From contig CAVCTM010000010.1 of NCBI GenBank assembly GCA_963605115.1, forward strand, positions 1 to 35,362: DNA of 35,362 nt. Reading direction: 5' to 3'. Position 1 is the first letter of the stretch. Every line of letters begins with the position of its first letter. Below are positions 33,687-35,362 of this stretch, one piece after another. Made by a program: the position numbers and the translations under genes. The notes beneath the pieces are model-generated. The model was not told where the DNA came from and did not search any database. It saw only the letters and a list, made by a program, of their open reading frames with translations. The stretch is from SVKR01 sp963605115. GTDB taxonomy: Bacteria > Bacillota > Clostridia > Oscillospirales > Oscillospiraceae.

Positions 33687-35042
33687 ATGAAACGCGAAAG
33701 CTTCGGTTCCCGCCTCGGCTTCCTGCTCGTGAGCGCGGGCTGCGCCATCGGCATCGGCAACGTCTGGCGCTTCCCGTCCATCACCGGCAAAAACGGCGGC
33801 GGCTACTTTGTTCTGTTTTATCTCATCTGCCTTGTGCTCATGGGCATCCCCGTTATGACGATGGAGCTCGCCGTCGGCCGCGCGAGCTGCCGCAGCGCGG
33901 TTCTTGCGTATAAAGCACTGGAAAAGCCGGGGCAGAAGTGGCATATCCACGGCTGGTTCTGTCTCATCGGCTGCTACCTGCTGATGATGTATTACACGAC
34001 CGTCACCGGTTGGATGGGCAGCTATTTCGCCAAATTCCTCACCGGCGCGTTCCACAGCGGGATGAGCACGGAGGATATCAGCGGCGTGTTCGGCGCGATG
34101 CTCTCAAGCCCCGGCTCCATGACGATCTGGACGGAGGTCGTGGTCGTGCTCGGCTTCCTTGTTTGCAGCTTCGGTCTGCAAAAAGGGCTGGAGCGCGTCT
34201 CCAAGGTGATGATGCTCGCGCTGCTCGCGCTCATTATGATCCTCGCCGTCCACAGTCTGACCCTGCCCGGCGCGGCGGAGGGCATGAGGTTTTACCTGCT
34301 TCCGTCCATTGAGTCCATCCGCAAAAACGGACTCGGCTCGCTCGTTATGGACGCGATGAACCAGGCGTTTTTCACGCTCAGCCTCGGCATCGCCGCGATG
34401 GAGATCTTCGGCAGCTATATGAGCGACAGCCACGCTCTCACCGGCGAGGCGGCGCGCATCTGCGTGCTGGACACCTTCGTGGCGCTCATGGCGGGCATGA
34501 TCATTTTCCCCGCCTGCTTCTCTTACGGCGTCTCCCCGGACGATGGGGCATCCCTCATTTTCCAGACGCTGCCGCCGCTCTTCGTCAACATGGCGGGCGG
34601 ACGCGTATGGGGCACGCTGTTTTTCCTGTTCATGATCTTCGCAAGCTTCTCCACCGTGCTCGCCGTGCTGGAGAACATCCTCGCCATCTGCATGGACACC
34701 TTCGGCTGGAGCCGCAAAAAAGCCGTGATCATCAACGGCGTGCTGCTCGCCGTGCTGAGCCTGCCCTGTGTGTTCGGCTTCAACATCTGGAGCGACCTGA
34801 CGCTCATCGGTGCGCGCGGCGTGCTCGACAGCGAGGACTTCCTCGTCAGCAACCTGCTGCTGCCGATCGGCTCGCTCGTCTATCTGCTCTTCTGCGTTAC
34901 GAAATGGGGCTGGGGCTTCGACAATTATCTCGCCGAAGCCAACCGCGGCACGGGTCCGAAGCTCTCCCGCAAGTTCAAGCCCTATTTCCAGTGGGTGCTG
35001 CCGATCCTCATCCTTGTGATCCTCATCCAGGGGCTGATCTGA
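33687..35042 (+). CDS. Sodium-dependent transporter, NSS (SNF) family
   Basis: 451 residues. The N-terminal helix has the family hallmark FGSRLGFLLVSAGCAIGIGNV with the unwound Gly-rich stretch of the substrate/Na site, then WRFPSITGKNGGGYFVLFY. About 11 hydrophobic helices follow, including the helix with FFTLSLGIAAMEIFGSYM (helix 6-7 equivalent). Length is normal for bacterial LeuT/MhsT-type amino acid transporters. The start at 33687 follows AGAGAGGAAA. It is divergent from LysR, which suggests substrate-controlled expression. The amino acid transported cannot be read. Confidence 0.93.
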   Translation: MKRESFGSRLGFLLVSAGCAIGIGNVWRFPSITGKNGGGYFVLFYLICLVLMGIPVMTMELAVGRASCRSAVLAYKALEKPGQKWHIHGWFCLIGCYLLMMYYTTVTGWMGSYFAKFLTGAFHSGMSTEDISGVFGAMLSSPGSMTIWTEVVVVLGFLVCSFGLQKGLERVSKVMMLALLALIMILAVHSLTLPGAAEGMRFYLLPSIESIRKNGLGSLVMDAMNQAFFTLSLGIAAMEIFGSYMSDSHALTGEAARICVLDTFVALMAGMIIFPACFSYGVSPDDGASLIFQTLPPLFVNMAGGRVWGTLFFLFMIFASFSTVLAVLENILAICMDTFGWSRKKAVIINGVLLAVLSLPCVFGFNIWSDLTLIGARGVLDSEDFLVSNLLLPIGSLVYLLFCVTKWGWGFDNYLAEANRGTGPKLSRKFKPYFQWVLPILILVILIQGLI

Positions 35043-35067
35043 AAAGAAAGAGCCGCTTCCCCCAGAT

Positions 35068-35115
35068 ACCGGGTGGTCGTAAAACAGTTAAATCAAAAAA
35101 TGGTGATAACCCGGT
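35068..35115. repeat. 7-bp inverted repeat after the NSS gene
   Basis: ACCGGGT (35068-35074) and ACCCGGT (35109-35115) frame an AT-rich 34-base spacer. The significance is unknown; it could be part of an extended 3' structure ahead of the terminator. Confidence 0.35.
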
Positions 35116-35127
35116 GGTTTCAAGGGG

Positions 35128-35158
35128 CGGCGTGACTTCGGTCACGCCGTTTCCTTTT
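35128..35158 (+). terminator. Terminator of the NSS gene
   Basis: A 9-bp stem (CGGCGTGAC / GTCACGCCG) closed by a TTCG tetraloop and followed by a T-rich tail. Confidence 0.88.
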
Positions 35159-35235
35159 TTCATCAGCTCATTCGAGAAATAAAGCCCGCCCCGTCAAGCG
35201 GAAAGCTGCCGCTCTTTTCTACTCATAAATTGAAC

Positions 35236-35361
35236 TCATATTTCGAGGAGCCGTTTCAAATATGCACGGGCTGTTTCTTTGGAACAATCTTCGCGCTTAA
35301 CTGTCGCCCACTGCCACACGAGGAACAGCGTATTGCTGTAATGGTCGGCAAGCAGTTCATT
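35236..35361 (-). CDS. 3' end of an unidentified gene (partial, runs off the window)
   Basis: Minus-strand open frame of 41 codons to a TGA, entering from the right edge. The readable end is NELLADHYSNTLFLVWQWAT, then KETARAYLKRLLEI, which is helical and looks coding. The local base composition is lower in G+C than the rest. The family cannot be named from this piece. The 35162-35235 stretch before it holds no gene. Confidence 0.4.
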   Translation of the reverse strand, partial: NELLADHYSNTLFLVWQWATVKREDCSKETARAYLKRLLEI

Positions 35362-35362
35362 C

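Overview
The window is G+C-rich (about 60% by eye) Firmicute-type DNA. A SpoIIE sporulation phosphatase, AGGAGG-type ribosome sites, sigma-A promoters and the family mix (zinc-ribbon/TPM pair, DUF998, AEC and NSS transporters, oleate hydratases) suggest a spore-forming gut member of the Clostridia, most likely Oscillospiraceae. The family-level placement is inference. There is no rRNA, CRISPR array, phage or recognisable transposase.

Layout. 0-5.7 kb: spoIIE, a small membrane-anchored protein, ahcY and mgtE. 5.7-14.2 kb: a segment that reads as an inversion of about 8 kb. Its left end cuts an AEC-family transporter (5688-5846) and its right end cuts an oleate hydratase (13800-14156). The missing halves lie on the opposite strand at the other end (AEC 13038-13804, hydratase 5842-7247). 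Flipping the segment at the 5-bp inverted repeat CGGTC/GACCG rebuilds both genes in frame (306 and 585 codons). The segment also carries a TetR regulator divergent from the hydratase, a partly decayed operon (ketopantoate reductase-like protein, membrane protein, acetyltransferase stub, chimeric hydrolase) and a zinc-ribbon/TPM gene pair. 14.2-15.7 kb: a second oleate hydratase with an internal in-frame deletion.

15.9-26.4 kb is mostly housekeeping: tRNA-Leu (plus a dead tRNA-Leu fragment), Na/phosphate symporter, Mrp-type P-loop ATPase, dapF, a dicarboxylate/amino acid symporter, tRNA-Gln, a methyltransferase, murC, tRNA-Pro, ftsH and a TetR regulator. 26.6-28.0 kb: a stand-alone radical SAM protein. 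28.1-32.6 kb: a TetR-DUF998-response regulator-ABC transporter-histidine kinase locus. Here the DUF998 gene, the response regulator and the kinase are all broken, while both ABC genes are intact. 32.6-35.0 kb: a LysR regulator divergent from an NSS-family Na+-dependent amino acid transporter, with mirrored promoters. The last 125 bases hold the 3' end of an unknown minus-strand gene.

Two themes stand out. One is a clean inversion that breaks two genes at once without further decay, so it is either very recent, reversible, or an assembly error. The other is a set of small lesions (an 8-bp duplication, 1-2 nt indels, in-frame deletions, gene fusions) in regulatory and accessory genes, while the housekeeping genes are intact.
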